Positions 9,697-18,740 of a stretch of DNA of 64,000 bases are shown here, piece after piece. The DNA is from Helicobacter sp. NHP19-003. GTDB taxonomy: Bacteria; Campylobacterota; Campylobacteria; Campylobacterales; Helicobacteraceae. The translations under genes and the position numbers were made by a program. The notes under the pieces were generated by a model that saw nothing but the letters and a program-made list of their open reading frames with translations, made no database searches and was not told the DNA's origin. Location: positions 496,001-560,000 of the forward strand of contig NZ_AP024814.1 of assembly GCF_019703305.1 (NCBI RefSeq). The letters are read 5' to 3'. How positions within the stretch are numbered: the stretch's first letter is position 1; each line of letters opens with the position of its first letter.

Positions 9697-10293
9697 ATGT
9701 TAGTTACAAAAGTCGCACCCGATTTTAAAGCCGCGGCTGTTTTGCCCAATAACCAAGTGGATGAGCATTTTGAATTGTCTAAAAATTTAGGACGCAATGG
9801 CGCAGTGCTGTTCTTTTGGCCCAAAGATTTTACTTTTGTTTGCCCCTCTGAAGTCATTGCTTTTGACCACCGCGTGAAAGAATTTAACGAAAGGGGCTTT
9901 AATGTGATTGGGGTTTCCACCGACACCGAAGTGGTCCACTATGCTTGGAAAAACACCCCCACAGAAAAGGGCGGAATCGGTCAAGTTACTTTCCCTATCG
10001 TGGCAGATGTGACCAAAGACATCGCTAGGGCCTACGATGTGCTCTTTGAAAACGCCATCGCTCTTAGAGGTTCCTTTCTCATTGACAAACACCAAAAAAT
10101 CCGCCATGCAGTGATCAACGACTTCCCCCTAGGGCGCAATGTAGATGAAATGCTACGCATGGTGGATGCCTTGATTTTCTTTGAAGAACATGGCGAGGTC
10201 TGCCCTGCTGGTTGGCAAAAAGGCGATGCGGGCATGAAAGCTAGCCATGAGGGTGTGGCTGAATACCTCAAAGAACACGCGAGCCGCCTATAA
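9697..10293 (+). CDS. ahpC: Alkyl hydroperoxide reductase / 2-Cys peroxiredoxin
   Basis: Thiol peroxidase that reduces hydrogen peroxide, organic peroxides and peroxynitrite in the cytoplasm; one of the most abundant Helicobacter proteins (TsaA, HP1563). 198 residues. The peroxidatic cysteine is Cys49 in DFTFVCPSE and the resolving cysteine Cys169 in GEVCPAGW, so it is a typical 2-Cys enzyme. The start at 9697 has AGGAGA six bases upstream. Monocistronic by context: flanking genes on both sides are on the minus strand. Confidence 0.97.
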   Translation: MLVTKVAPDFKAAAVLPNNQVDEHFELSKNLGRNGAVLFFWPKDFTFVCPSEVIAFDHRVKEFNERGFNVIGVSTDTEVVHYAWKNTPTEKGGIGQVTFPIVADVTKDIARAYDVLFENAIALRGSFLIDKHQKIRHAVINDFPLGRNVDEMLRMVDALIFFEEHGEVCPAGWQKGDAGMKASHEGVAEYLKEHASRL

Positions 10294-10302
10294 GTTTTAA
10301 AC

Positions 10303-10980
10303 CTAGCTTTGGCTCGTTTGCTCGGGCAGTGCCCGGGCAGGGGGCGGAGTCTCCTTGTGGGACAAAGGGTCCCCCCTGTGGGTTTGGGTGAAGTTTGCAA
10401 ATTGCAAGATTTCACAACTCCCTTCAATGAGATCAAGCATTTTTAGCAAGCCTTGTAACTCTCTGTGGTACACCACAATCCCACACCCCCTGATGAAAAT
10501 GAAATGCCGCTTGCTCGCTTGTAAATAGTGCAAAATGTCCACCGAGGAGCGATCTTGCCAATCTTTATAGCTCTTGGGGTCGTAGATTTCTATTTTTGAC
10601 CCTAGGAGGGTGGCGCCCAGGTAATCTTTGGGAATTAGGTATTCGTTGGTTAAAGAGTAGGCAATGGCGTGTGGGGGGCGGCCATAGGCGATGAAACGGG
10701 CTTCTGTGAAGTGGCGGTAAATGCTGGCGTGGATGCCCACATCCATGCTCGCCTCTCTCCAGCGGTAGTCCAATTTATCTTGCAAGACGATGAAGGACTC
10801 TTCGTCCAAATTGTCAAAAACGGCGTTGTTCTTATTGATGAGAAAGCGAGTCGCCCCCATGCGGGCTGAGATTGAGCCCCTAAAAATGCTAAAAAAGCCC
10901 TTGCGAAACATCGAGAGCGACACCTTTTTAAGCTGTTCCAAGAGTTTTTGATCCACTTCTCTAACATAGACATTTTTCAT
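10303..10980 (-). CDS. Class II aldolase/adducin-like protein
   Basis: 225-residue protein that reads as a class II aldolase/adducin-fold domain: KVSLSMFRKGFFSIFRGSISARMG matches the family's N-terminal glycine-rich substrate-binding segment, and FIFIRGCGIVVYHREL the late GHG-like strand. The usual metal-binding His triad is not obvious (the GIHASIYRHF region keeps two His), so enzymatic activity is uncertain. ATG at 10980 overlaps the stop of the ModC-like ATPase (ATGA), so the two are translated together. The C-terminal 25 residues (PPPARALPEQTSQS) look like low-complexity extension and sit over GC-rich hairpins. Confidence 0.6.
   Translation of the reverse strand: MKNVYVREVDQKLLEQLKKVSLSMFRKGFFSIFRGSISARMGATRFLINKNNAVFDNLDEESFIVLQDKLDYRWREASMDVGIHASIYRHFTEARFIAYGRPPHAIAYSLTNEYLIPKDYLGATLLGSKIEIYDPKSYKDWQDRSSVDILHYLQASKRHFIFIRGCGIVVYHRELQGLLKMLDLIEGSCEILQFANFTQTHRGDPLSHKETPPPARALPEQTSQS
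10318..10384. repeat. Cluster of GC-rich hairpins at the 3' end of the aldolase-like gene
   Basis: CTCGGGC / GCCCGGG (10321-10337, three-base loop) is followed by an imperfect CCTTGT / ACAAAGG pair (10353-10368) and further G/C runs. They cover the last codons of the minus-strand gene and the space before the convergent ahpC end, so they may act as a bidirectional terminator, although no U-tract follows. Similar short GC palindromes occur in hemD (3181-3245). Confidence 0.4.
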
Positions 10981-11813
10981 AGCGGGGATTCTAACACATT
11001 TATTTGCAGATTGTGTGGGTCTAGCGCCACACAATCCCCCTCTTTGAGCTTCTTAGCATAGGGCAGGCATAAAATTTGTGGCCCTAGGGCCAGGGTGAGC
11101 TCTTGATTTTGGCTTTGCAGCACTTTAGCGTGCAGGGCTGTTTGGGGCTTTAAGCTTTGGATGTGGGCGGTGTGGGTTGGCCCCTGTGCTTGTAGGTGTA
11201 TCAGCGTGGTTGCCATTTTATGGGCTTCTAAAAGGTCGTGGGTGATGAGTAAGGTGGTGAGCTTAAAGTGTGCGCTTAAAAATTTGATCTGTTCTTGCAG
11301 TTTGGAGCGCATATGCGGATCAAGCGCGCTCAAACCCTCATCTAGGCATAAAAGCGACCCGCCATCAAGGGCACGCAAAATCGCCCGTGCCAAAGCGACC
11401 CTTTGTTGTTGCCCGCCTGAGAGTGTGGCGATGGGGCGTTTCAACAACCCCTCTAGCTCCATGAGAGCGGTGATCTCAGCGATTTTAGGGTGTTTGGGGG
11501 CCCCAAAGGCGATGTTTTGCTGGGTGTTTAAATGGGGGAACAGTCCATAATCTTGAAACACAAAGCCCACTTTGCGCTCCTGCGGGCTTAGGTTAATGTG
11601 CTTTTGTGTGTCGCACCACACCCGCCCCTGAACAACAATGCGCCCACAATCGGGGGTTTCTAACCCGGCGATGGCGCGCAACAAGGTGCTTTTGCCCACA
11701 CCAGAAGCCCCCATCAAGGCGTAGGTTTGGGCAGATTGTAGGCGCAAGTTGGCCTCTAGGTTAAAGTCTCCCCCCGCCCCCTTTAAGCGTTTTTGTACTA
11801 AAATCTCCAGCAT
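10977..11813 (-). CDS. modC: Molybdate-type ABC transporter ATPase (ModC-like)
   Basis: 278-residue ATPase: Walker A GASGVGKST, Q-loop VGFVFQDYGLFPH, signature TLSGGQQQR, Walker B LLCLDEGLSALD, switch LLITHD; residues after about 215 look like a TOBE/mop ligand domain. Its best fit is ModC (HP0475), which powers molybdate uptake with ModA and ModB. Neither modA nor modB is in the window: upstream is a divergent OMP gene and downstream, translationally coupled, a class II aldolase-like gene. Assignment to molybdate rather than another oxyanion is inference. Confidence 0.72.
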   Translation of the reverse strand: MLEILVQKRLKGAGGDFNLEANLRLQSAQTYALMGASGVGKSTLLRAIAGLETPDCGRIVVQGRVWCDTQKHINLSPQERKVGFVFQDYGLFPHLNTQQNIAFGAPKHPKIAEITALMELEGLLKRPIATLSGGQQQRVALARAILRALDGGSLLCLDEGLSALDPHMRSKLQEQIKFLSAHFKLTTLLITHDLLEAHKMATTLIHLQAQGPTHTAHIQSLKPQTALHAKVLQSQNQELTLALGPQILCLPYAKKLKEGDCVALDPHNLQINVLESPL

Positions 11814-11888
11814 GTTTTATCTCAACAAGTCTAAAGTTTCAAAATGCTACAACAAAACTTTATAGCTATCTTAACATAGGTTACTTGC

Positions 11889-13694
11889 ATGCGTAAATGG
11901 TTGCTCCCCCTAGTCTTGAGTAGTTCTGGTTTTTTAATGGCACACCCTAAAGATGGGTTCTTTGTGGAGGGGGGCTTGATGACAGGTTTATTAGAAACCC
12001 AAGAAGACATTGAGAAAAAGCCCCCCTGCCCGCTGGGTGTGATCTGTGATTCCACTTACATGCTAAATGCCGCGCCCACTTTCACGCAGGCGGCCTTAGA
12101 TAACCGCAAAAACCCCGTTACTTTTAACACCACCCACCCGGTGAAAATGCAACTAAGCGATGGGCAGTTACACATTGAAAGCTTTTTGCCCTACAACCTC
12201 CACAATGTCAATGTTTATATGACCACTGCCAATGGGCAAAAGGTCAAGGTGGGCATGTTTAAAGACATCCCGCAATTTACCCAAAGTGTGATCGCCCAAA
12301 GTTTGCTCCCCGAGATCGCCAAAGCTGGGGGCAATGCCAACTCCACTTTTAGCCTAGAACCCTCCGCCAGCTCCGATCCCACCACCACACAGGTTTTAAA
12401 CGATCTTAACAAAATCACGGTGGACATCAAGGGCGAGATTGCCCAAGCCGGGGCTGCTGGCAACACCACTTGGGCGATTCCTACACCCGCGCAGGCAAAA
12501 GAATTAGTGGAAACCTTTTTAAATTTAACCGCCATGTTAAGTTCCCCCGAGTTTAAAAATGCGGTTTTAAACGCCCCCTTTGATCTAGTCAATGGCCCCT
12601 CGGACTTTAAACCCAATGTTGTCCCTAACGCGCAGGGGCAGTGTGGGAGCAACACAGCTTGCACACACGACATCCTCAACAAACAGCAGGTTTATGACAG
12701 ATACACGGGTCAAAAAATCATTGTGATCGACACCCTCACTTCCAAAGCCCCCTATGAAGGTCTGGGTGGTCCGGGGGTTTGGGGGGTACAGCCCTACATC
12801 ATTAATCCCAAAGATGCCAAGATTTTAGATACCAATAGCCTCAATAGCGATACATGGCCTATCATCACCATCATGCACGAATTTGGGCATGTCAATGACT
12901 ACGGGCACAATGGCAACATGACTTACCAAAATGGCTGGTACAACTCTATCGGAGGGCCGGAATCGACTGACGGGCCGCATGCCGGCTGGAAATATTACAA
13001 AATTAATGGCCAATATGTCCAAGCGGGCATGGGCGGGATCGGTGTAGATGTGTGGACACAACTTGGTAAAGCGGGGGACTTGCCCATCAACTACAACAAT
13101 TTAGCCAGCCAAAGTAGTCCCGTTTACCCCACCGCCTTCATGCGCGCGTTACGCAGTGTCCTCTCCACCAACAGCGCCGCCGCTTCGGCGATGGTGGGCT
13201 TTAATGTCATGGGGGGTTACCAACAATACTTCAACGACTACTTCGGGCTGTCTTACTATGGAATCATCAAATACAACTACGCTAAAAGAATGGGCTTTGT
13301 GCACACCATCAACCAAGTCGCCTTCGGGGTGGGGATGGACGCGCTCATTGACTTTAAAACCAATTACAGCACCTACCGCATCCGCAACAAAAGAGGGGTC
13401 GGCATTGTGCACCGTAAATTTAAAAGCTCCTATGGCATGTTTGTGGGCTTTCGGGCGTTGTGGAAGGGCTATGGCTTAAAGGGGGCGGGGTTTTTCAACA
13501 GCGGCAATTTGAACCTAGATGTGGGCTTTAACTACCGCTACAAGCACTCCAAATACAGCATCGGCGTCGCTTTGCCTTTAGCCCAGCAAAATTTAGTCGC
13601 CAAAATCAACACCAACGACCTTGCGGGCACGCTCACCATTAAAGAGGGTGTGCGCCATTTCAATGTCTTCTTCAACTACGGCTGGGTGTTTTAG
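11889..13694 (+). CDS. Large Helicobacter outer-membrane protein with HExxH metalloprotease-like motif
   Basis: 601 residues: signal peptide (about 1-18, ending LMA-HP), the GFFVEGGLMTG start typical of Hop/Hom proteins, a long surface region (about 40-440), and a C-terminal beta-barrel ending in aromatic-rich strands with terminal Phe (FFNYGWVF). It lies convergently beside mnmE, where H. pylori has the OMP HP1453 (HomD group). Residues 330-340 read HEFGHVNDYGH, matching the zinc-binding HExxHxxxxxH spacing of metzincins except that Asp337 replaces the usual Gly. Whether it is catalytic is unknown; adhesin is the conservative reading. Confidence 0.82.
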   Translation: MRKWLLPLVLSSSGFLMAHPKDGFFVEGGLMTGLLETQEDIEKKPPCPLGVICDSTYMLNAAPTFTQAALDNRKNPVTFNTTHPVKMQLSDGQLHIESFLPYNLHNVNVYMTTANGQKVKVGMFKDIPQFTQSVIAQSLLPEIAKAGGNANSTFSLEPSASSDPTTTQVLNDLNKITVDIKGEIAQAGAAGNTTWAIPTPAQAKELVETFLNLTAMLSSPEFKNAVLNAPFDLVNGPSDFKPNVVPNAQGQCGSNTACTHDILNKQQVYDRYTGQKIIVIDTLTSKAPYEGLGGPGVWGVQPYIINPKDAKILDTNSLNSDTWPIITIMHEFGHVNDYGHNGNMTYQNGWYNSIGGPESTDGPHAGWKYYKINGQYVQAGMGGIGVDVWTQLGKAGDLPINYNNLASQSSPVYPTAFMRALRSVLSTNSAAASAMVGFNVMGGYQQYFNDYFGLSYYGIIKYNYAKRMGFVHTINQVAFGVGMDALIDFKTNYSTYRIRNKRGVGIVHRKFKSSYGMFVGFRALWKGYGLKGAGFFNSGNLNLDVGFNYRYKHSKYSIGVALPLAQQNLVAKINTNDLAGTLTIKEGVRHFNVFFNYGWVF

Positions 13695-15053
13695 CTACTT
13701 GCCTAGACAAAACTTAGAGAACATCACCCCGAGCATTTCCTCCGTGTTGTAGGGGCTGGTGAGCCTAGCCAAACTCTCTAAAGCGTCTTTAATGTGGTAA
13801 GCAAAGAGCTCAAGCTCAAGGCGTGCTAGGGGTTTTGTTGCTTCTTGTAGGTGGGCGATGGTGGCTTCTAGGGCTTCTTGTTGGCTTAAGGCAGGCAAGA
13901 TCACATCGGGCAAGTCGGTTTGCATGAAAGGGGCTAGGGCTTCTTGGATCAGGGGCAAACAAGGGCTTCCTTTGGCACTTAAAACAAGTGGGGGGGCTTT
14001 GATGAAGGGCAGTTTTTCTAAAAGGGCGGGGGTGTCTAGCTTTTTAACGCAATCGCTTTTATTCAAAACCACAAGGATGATTTTGTCTTGTTGCTTTGCT
14101 AGCAAGTCTAAAATATGCATGTCTTGGTCGTCTAATGCGTGGCTCAAGTCAAATAAAGCCAAAATGATTTGGCTCTCTTGCATGCGTGCCTTGCTTCTAG
14201 CAATGCCTAAGCTCTCGATCACATCCGCCCCCTCCCTAATGCCCGCCGTGTCCACAAGGCGTACACAAGAGCCATTGAGATAAATGACCTCCTCTATAGT
14301 GTCCCTAGTGGTGCCGGCAAGCGGGCTCACTATGGCGCGCTCTTGCAACAAGAGGGCGTTTAAAAGCGAGCTCTTGCCCACATTGGGCTTGCCCACAATG
14401 CTTAGAGTGTAGCCCTCTAGCTGGGCCTGTTTGGCTTTAGACACCTCTAGGGTGTGTTGCAACTTCTCTAAGGTGGGGCGCATTTTGGCGCACATCATCT
14501 CTGGCAAGTTTTCGGGCAAATCCTCTTCGGCGTAGTCGATCAACACCTCAGCCGTGGCGATGAGCTCTAAAAGGGCGGTGCGGACGGAGTGCACGAAGTC
14601 TTTAAGCCCCCCCTTAAGCTGTTTTGCCATCGCCTTTGCCATAGACGCGTTTTGGCTCTCGATGAGTTGTTGCAGAGCCTGTATTTGTGATAAATCCATG
14701 CGCCCATTGAAAAACGCCCGCTTGCTAAACTCCCCGCTTGTCGCAAGCCTTGCCCCCGCCTTTAAGCAAGCCTCTAGGATTAATCGCGCCACAAGCACCC
14801 CCCCGTGGCATTGGATTTCGGCGACATCCTCGCCTGTGTAGCTGTGGGGGGCTTGAAAATAAAGGGCGAGGGCTTGATCTAATAAATCCCCACTAGGCTC
14901 AAAACAATCCACCAAGATCGCTTTTCTAGGGGCAAAGTGGGGGCGGTGTGTCAGGGCTTGTAGGATTTTTAGGCAATCTTTGCCGCTGATCTTCACAATG
15001 GCGATCGCGCCCTGCCCCGGGGCTGTGGCGATGGCGGCGATGGTGTCAGTCAT
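13695..15053 (-). CDS. mnmE: tRNA modification GTPase
   Basis: With MnmG it makes the cnm5/cmnm5 modification at wobble U34 of tRNAs. 452 residues: N-terminal formyl-THF-binding domain (IAAIATAPGQGAIAIVKISG), helical domain, G domain with GKPNVGKSS near 225, DTAG near 270 and NKSD near 330, and the catalytic C-terminal CLGK tail, complete here. Its ATG lies 8 bases inside the end of jag. HP1452 counterpart, in the conserved rpmH-rnpA-yidD-yidC-jag-mnmE run. Confidence 0.97.
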   Translation of the reverse strand: MTDTIAAIATAPGQGAIAIVKISGKDCLKILQALTHRPHFAPRKAILVDCFEPSGDLLDQALALYFQAPHSYTGEDVAEIQCHGGVLVARLILEACLKAGARLATSGEFSKRAFFNGRMDLSQIQALQQLIESQNASMAKAMAKQLKGGLKDFVHSVRTALLELIATAEVLIDYAEEDLPENLPEMMCAKMRPTLEKLQHTLEVSKAKQAQLEGYTLSIVGKPNVGKSSLLNALLLQERAIVSPLAGTTRDTIEEVIYLNGSCVRLVDTAGIREGADVIESLGIARSKARMQESQIILALFDLSHALDDQDMHILDLLAKQQDKIILVVLNKSDCVKKLDTPALLEKLPFIKAPPLVLSAKGSPCLPLIQEALAPFMQTDLPDVILPALSQQEALEATIAHLQEATKPLARLELELFAYHIKDALESLARLTSPYNTEEMLGVMFSKFCLGK

Positions 15054-15796
15054 TCACGACTACAACCGACTCGTTTTGGCTGTTTTGTTCGATCGCTATA
15101 TGCTTATTAGGAAAGGCCTCTCGTAGGCGTTTTAAGGCAATGTGTAAGAGCATGCCATCTAGGGGCTTGGTTTGCGCCTTGCCGACCTCATGCACGGCCA
15201 TCATCACGCCCTGCAAATACACCTCCATCATTTCCTCTTGATCTTTTAAAAAGCTCGCCACCTCTAGGCGGACATTGTAATTGTGCTTGTGGTGTATCCA
15301 ATTAAAGAGCAAGTAAGATAAGGCATTGTAGCGGTAGCCCTTTTCACCGATGATGAGAGCCGAGTCGGGGCCATTGATTTCGATCAACAGCGTTTGGGGG
15401 TTGTAAAGGCTCACTTGTATGCGCTCGATCTCATAGGGCAGATGGCTAAACAAACTCTCTAGCTCGGCTTGGATTTGGGCTAACTTGTTTGTGGGTTGTG
15501 GGCTTGGGGCTTCTTGAGTGTGCCTTGCTTGGGGGCTGGGGTTTGTGGCTGTGGTGCGGCGGTTTCAGGGAGCAAGCCATCGGCTTGCGCTTGCTGGGGG
15601 CTGGGGTTGGCTGGGGGTTTATGGGGGCTTGGGGTTTTCTTTGCACCCTTAGAATGGCTTCCTTTTTACCTAAGCCCAAAAAGCCCTTGCTGGGGGCTTG
15701 GATCACTTCATACTCCAAATCCACGACCGAACAGCCAAGCACCGAAGAAGCCTTGATGATCGCCTCTTCTAGGCTCGGGGCGTTGATGGTTTGCAT
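15046..15796 (-). pseudogene. jag: Jag/KhpB-type RNA-binding protein, split by a frameshift
   Basis: Two reading frames together give one Jag protein. The first (15796 to a stop at 15446) starts MQTINAPSLEEAI and holds the Jag-N domain with GFLGLGKKEAI, then a Pro/Lys/His-rich linker. The second (ending 15046) holds the KH and R3H domains (GEKGYRYNALSYLLFNW, LHIALKRLREAFP). Its frame stays open back through TNKLAQIQAELESLFSHLP, so the break is in the linker, probably at the five-base G run 15531-15535, where one more base restores a single frame. H. pylori HP1451 is intact and is known to bind the VirB11 ATPase HP0525. Could be a sequencing error rather than a true pseudogene. Confidence 0.8.
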
Positions 15797-15804
15797 GCCA
15801 ACTC

Positions 15805-17451
15805 CTATTTCTTGTGTTTGGCGATTTCTCTAGCCTTTTTTTTGTCGAGCATTTGGTTAATCATCCACTGCTGGACAATAGAAAAAATATTATTAATCGT
15901 CCAATAAAGGACCAACCCCGCCGGAAAAGTGATCAAAAAAATCGTAAAAAACAAGGGCAGCATTTTAAAGATTTTGGCTTGCGTGGGGTCGGTGATGGTG
16001 TTTGGGGTCAGGGCTTGTTGGGCGTACATAGAGACCCCCATTAAAAGGGGCAGGATAAAATAAGGGTCCATGAGCGATAGGTCGTGAATCCACAGCATCC
16101 ACCCCGCGCTTTTGAGCTCTACGGCGTTGTAAAGCACCCGATAAATGGCAAAGAACACGGGGATTTGTAGGAGCAAAGGCAAACACCCGCCCAAAGGATT
16201 TGCCCCGTGCTTTTTATAAAGTTGCATCATGTGCATTTGGAGCTTTTGCGGGTCGCTCTTGTATTTTTCTTGCAATTCTTTCATTGCGGGGGCGAGGTCT
16301 TTGATTTTTTGCATGCTCACCATGCCCTTGTAGCTTAAAGGATAAAGGACAATCCGCACAATGAGCGTTAACAAGATGATCGCCCACCCCCAATTGTGGG
16401 TGTAATTGTGTAAAAAGTCTAGCAAGAGAAACACGGGGCGGGCAAAGAAGGTGATGATCCCATACTCGATCACCTCTGTTAGGGCGGGGTTGATTTGGGC
16501 TAATAGGTGGTGGTCTTTAGGGCCTATGTAACCATGCAAGGTGGCATCGCCCTTTAAGGACACAAAGGGCAGGGGGTTTTTGCTGGGCTGTGTGTCTACA
16601 ATGGCGTTTAGGGGGGTGTTGGCAAAAAAGAGCGAGGTGTAGTAACGATCTACGCTGGCAATAAAAGTCGTGTTGCTAAAGGTCTTGGTTTTCTTCGCCT
16701 TGCCGTCCTCAATCTTTTCTAATTTATGGTCTTGTGTGCCTAAGAGCACGCCGTGAAACGCATAGCCATCTGCATCGGCCACGGGTCTTGCGCCATTGGA
16801 GAGCACATAGGCGGTGTTGCTCGCCCTCTTTGGTTCTAGGTGGATTTTTAAATCATAGGTGAGGTTGGGGTAAAAGGTGAGGGTTTTGGTTAAAGTCAAG
16901 CCGGGCAACTCTTGGGTTAAAACCAAACTTTGGGGGGCATTGTTTAGGGTGATTTCTTTGGCTGAAGCACTGTAGGGGGTTTTAAACGCCTCTGCATTTA
17001 AAGCATTGTCTACAAAGCGCAATTCTAAGGGCTTTAGGGCATCAGTGCCGAGCAAGGGCAATTTTTCTAAAGGGGGTTTGGGTTTGGCAAGCCCTAGAAG
17101 CTCTTGGACATGTTCCAAAAAGCCCTCTTGGCGATGCGCCGTAAACTTTTTATCTTTCAGATACACCTGGGCGATGCGCCCCAAAGAGTCGATCTCAATC
17201 TCCACACCTTTAGAGCGCACAAAGGCGATTAGGGGGGTGTTTTGCGTGGGTTGTGGGGCATTTTGTTCTAGGGTGTTTGGGGCCAAGTGGGAAGCGCCGG
17301 GGGCTTGCCCTTGTAGGCTGTGGGTGCTTTGGGTGATTTGGTGCGCCTGATCCTCTGGCTTGGGCTTGGGCTGAAAAAAGTAGCTATAAGCGATTAAAAA
17401 AATGAAGGAGAGAGCAATGGCTAAAATGAATTTGGAATTGTTTTCGTTCAC
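15805..17451 (-). CDS. yidC: Membrane protein insertase YidC
   Basis: Inserts and folds inner-membrane proteins, alone or with SecYEG. 548 residues: N-terminal anchor (about 8-25), a large periplasmic domain (about 60-330), then the five-helix 60KD_IMP core with [19 protein letters not shown] and the [23 protein letters not shown] loop, and a Lys-rich C-terminal tail. Its start overlaps the yidD stop by four bases. Confidence 0.97.
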   Translation of the reverse strand: MNENNSKFILAIALSFIFLIAYSYFFQPKPKPEDQAHQITQSTHSLQGQAPGASHLAPNTLEQNAPQPTQNTPLIAFVRSKGVEIEIDSLGRIAQVYLKDKKFTAHRQEGFLEHVQELLGLAKPKPPLEKLPLLGTDALKPLELRFVDNALNAEAFKTPYSASAKEITLNNAPQSLVLTQELPGLTLTKTLTFYPNLTYDLKIHLEPKRASNTAYVLSNGARPVADADGYAFHGVLLGTQDHKLEKIEDGKAKKTKTFSNTTFIASVDRYYTSLFFANTPLNAIVDTQPSKNPLPFVSLKGDATLHGYIGPKDHHLLAQINPALTEVIEYGIITFFARPVFLLLDFLHNYTHNWGWAIILLTLIVRIVLYPLSYKGMVSMQKIKDLAPAMKELQEKYKSDPQKLQMHMMQLYKKHGANPLGGCLPLLLQIPVFFAIYRVLYNAVELKSAGWMLWIHDLSLMDPYFILPLLMGVSMYAQQALTPNTITDPTQAKIFKMLPLFFTIFLITFPAGLVLYWTINNIFSIVQQWMINQMLDKKKAREIAKHKK

Positions 17452-17768
17452 GAGTGTACCTTGAGAATATAGTAGGTGTGGGCATTAGGGCTTGTGGGCA
17501 CTAGGTAATAAACTAGCTTAAACGCATTTGGAGCGTAAAATTTAGGGCTTAAGGGCTTGCTTGTGCTGGGGTAATCTAGCCCACCGGGGTGAAAGGGGTG
17601 GCAGGATAAAACCCGCCTAGCCACCTTTAAAAGGGCTTTTGGCAAGGACTCGTTTGCCAAAAGCCACAGCGCATAAGTGGAGCAGGTGGGGTAAAAGCGG
17701 CAGGTGGCAGGCTTCATGGGCGATATACAGGTGCGGTAAAAGGCGAGCAAGGCTAGGGCAACTCTCAT
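17448..17768 (-). CDS. yidD: Membrane protein insertion efficiency factor YidD
   Basis: Small amphipathic membrane-associated protein (106 residues) found between rnpA and yidC in most bacteria and thought to assist YidC. Signature [23 protein letters not shown] and [11 protein letters not shown] are present with the conserved cysteines. I start at ATG 17768, which overlaps the rnpA stop as ATGA; the open frame extends 15 codons further upstream inside rnpA. Confidence 0.92.
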   Translation of the reverse strand: MRVALALLAFYRTCISPMKPATCRFYPTCSTYALWLLANESLPKALLKVARRVLSCHPFHPGGLDYPSTSKPLSPKFYAPNAFKLVYYLVPTSPNAHTYYILKVHS

Positions 17769-18124
17769 ACACGCCTCAGTGCGCCCTTGTGGGGGTGTTT
17801 GCGCTTTAGGCATGCCAAAATTTGCTGTTTCAACTCTGCATAACTTAGGCTAGAAATCCCCGCCCGCGCCACAAAGACGATCACCTGCTTTTCTAGGCGG
17901 GCGTGGCTCAAAATGGCGCGTACCCGCCTTTTGAGTAAATTCCTTTGCACCGCCTTACCCACCTTCTTAGACACGCTAAGCCCGAGCAAAGAAGTCCTGG
18001 GAGTGCCAAAAAAAGGGGGCAAGCCCTCTAGGGGCAGGCTGTAAATGGCGAAAAACGCCCTCTGTGTCCGCATGCCCTTTTTATAGGTGTAAGAAAATTG
18101 CTGGGTGGTTTTTAGGGATTGCAC
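17765..18124 (-). CDS. rnpA: Ribonuclease P protein component
   Basis: Basic protein subunit of RNase P, helping the RNA subunit trim 5' leaders of pre-tRNAs. 119 residues with the family motif LGLSVSKKVGKAVQRNLLKRRVR (about 47-69). It starts at a GTG 10 bases after rpmH, as in the classical rpmH-rnpA pair, and overlaps yidD by four bases at its end. Confidence 0.95.
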   Translation of the reverse strand: MQSLKTTQQFSYTYKKGMRTQRAFFAIYSLPLEGLPPFFGTPRTSLLGLSVSKKVGKAVQRNLLKRRVRAILSHARLEKQVIVFVARAGISSLSYAELKQQILACLKRKHPHKGALRRV

Positions 18125-18134
18125 GCCGCAAAAA

Positions 18135-18269
18135 TCAAACGGCTAATTGCTTCCTTCCTTTAGCACGGCGGGCTTTAATGACCTTTCTCCCGTTCTTGGT
18201 TTTCATCCTCACAAGAAAACCATGCGTGCGCTTTCTAGGCGTGTTGTGGGGTTGGTAAGTCCGTTTCAT
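18135..18269 (-). CDS. rpmH: 50S ribosomal protein L34
   Basis: 44-residue, highly basic ribosomal protein reading [18 protein letters not shown], then [19 protein letters not shown] and TGA; a complete L34. It is too short for default gene-length cut-offs but unmistakable. The ATG at 18267-18269 has AAGGAAG seven bases upstream. It leads the conserved rpmH-rnpA-yidD-yidC-jag-mnmE operon. Confidence 0.98.
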   Translation of the reverse strand: MKRTYQPHNTPRKRTHGFLVRMKTKNGRKVIKARRAKGRKQLAV

Positions 18270-18298
18270 TGTCTTCCTTTAAAATTTTCAAAAGGACT

Positions 18299-18318
18299 AT
18301 TCTAGCCAAATTTGGCTA
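18299..18318 (-). promoter_or_regulatory. rpmH operon promoter with a perfect palindrome
   Basis: On the minus strand a TAGAAT -10 box (18299-18304) lies about 30 bases before the rpmH ATG. Immediately upstream and sharing its TA is a 16-base perfect palindrome, TAGCCAAATTTGGCTA (18303-18318), in the gap after exbD. The palindrome could be an operator or part of the exbD terminator; there is no T run after it. Confidence 0.5.
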
Positions 18319-18332
18319 AAAGCTATCTAAAT

Positions 18333-18731
18333 TCAGCGGGTGCTGTTTTTGTCCTCCACCAAGATATAGAGCTGGTTTAAATTGTGTGTTTGGAGCAGGT
18401 CCACGACTTTGACAAAGCTGTCTAAATTGCTGTTTTTATCGCCCTGTAAAATGATGGGTGTGTCCTTGGGGTAGCTTGAAACCGCCCGCCTCAACGCCTC
18501 AAAGCTCACCCTTTTTTTGTCTAAATAAAATTCGCCCTTGTGGGATATGGCGATATTGACCTGCTTTTTGTCCAAAACATCTTCAGCTTTATTGGAGCTT
18601 TGGTCCACTTTGGGGATATTGATGGGCAACTTAGAAGTACTGACAAAGGACGCAGTGGTGAGCACAATCACCAACAACACCAACATAATGTCAATGAACG
18701 GGACCACATTCATTGAGTCGATCTTTTTCAT
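18333..18731 (-). CDS. exbD: Biopolymer transport protein ExbD
   Basis: 132 residues: short N-terminus, one membrane helix (NVVPFIDIMLVLLVIVLTTASFV, about 8-30, with the proton-relay Asp in PFIDIMLVLLVI) and a periplasmic domain. With ExbB it turns the proton gradient into work for a TonB-type or Tol-like partner. HP1446 counterpart; nine bases after exbB. No tonB follows in this locus. Confidence 0.93.
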   Translation of the reverse strand: MKKIDSMNVVPFIDIMLVLLVIVLTTASFVSTSKLPINIPKVDQSSNKAEDVLDKKQVNIAISHKGEFYLDKKRVSFEALRRAVSSYPKDTPIILQGDKNSNLDSFVKVVDLLQTHNLNQLYILVEDKNSTR

Positions 18732-18740
18732 GGGCGTGTC

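Noticed and set aside
15489-15833. Trp/Gly/Leu-rich frames opposite jag
   Set aside because: They are antisense to the Pro-rich linker of jag and to the conserved Jag-N domain, with no family signature.
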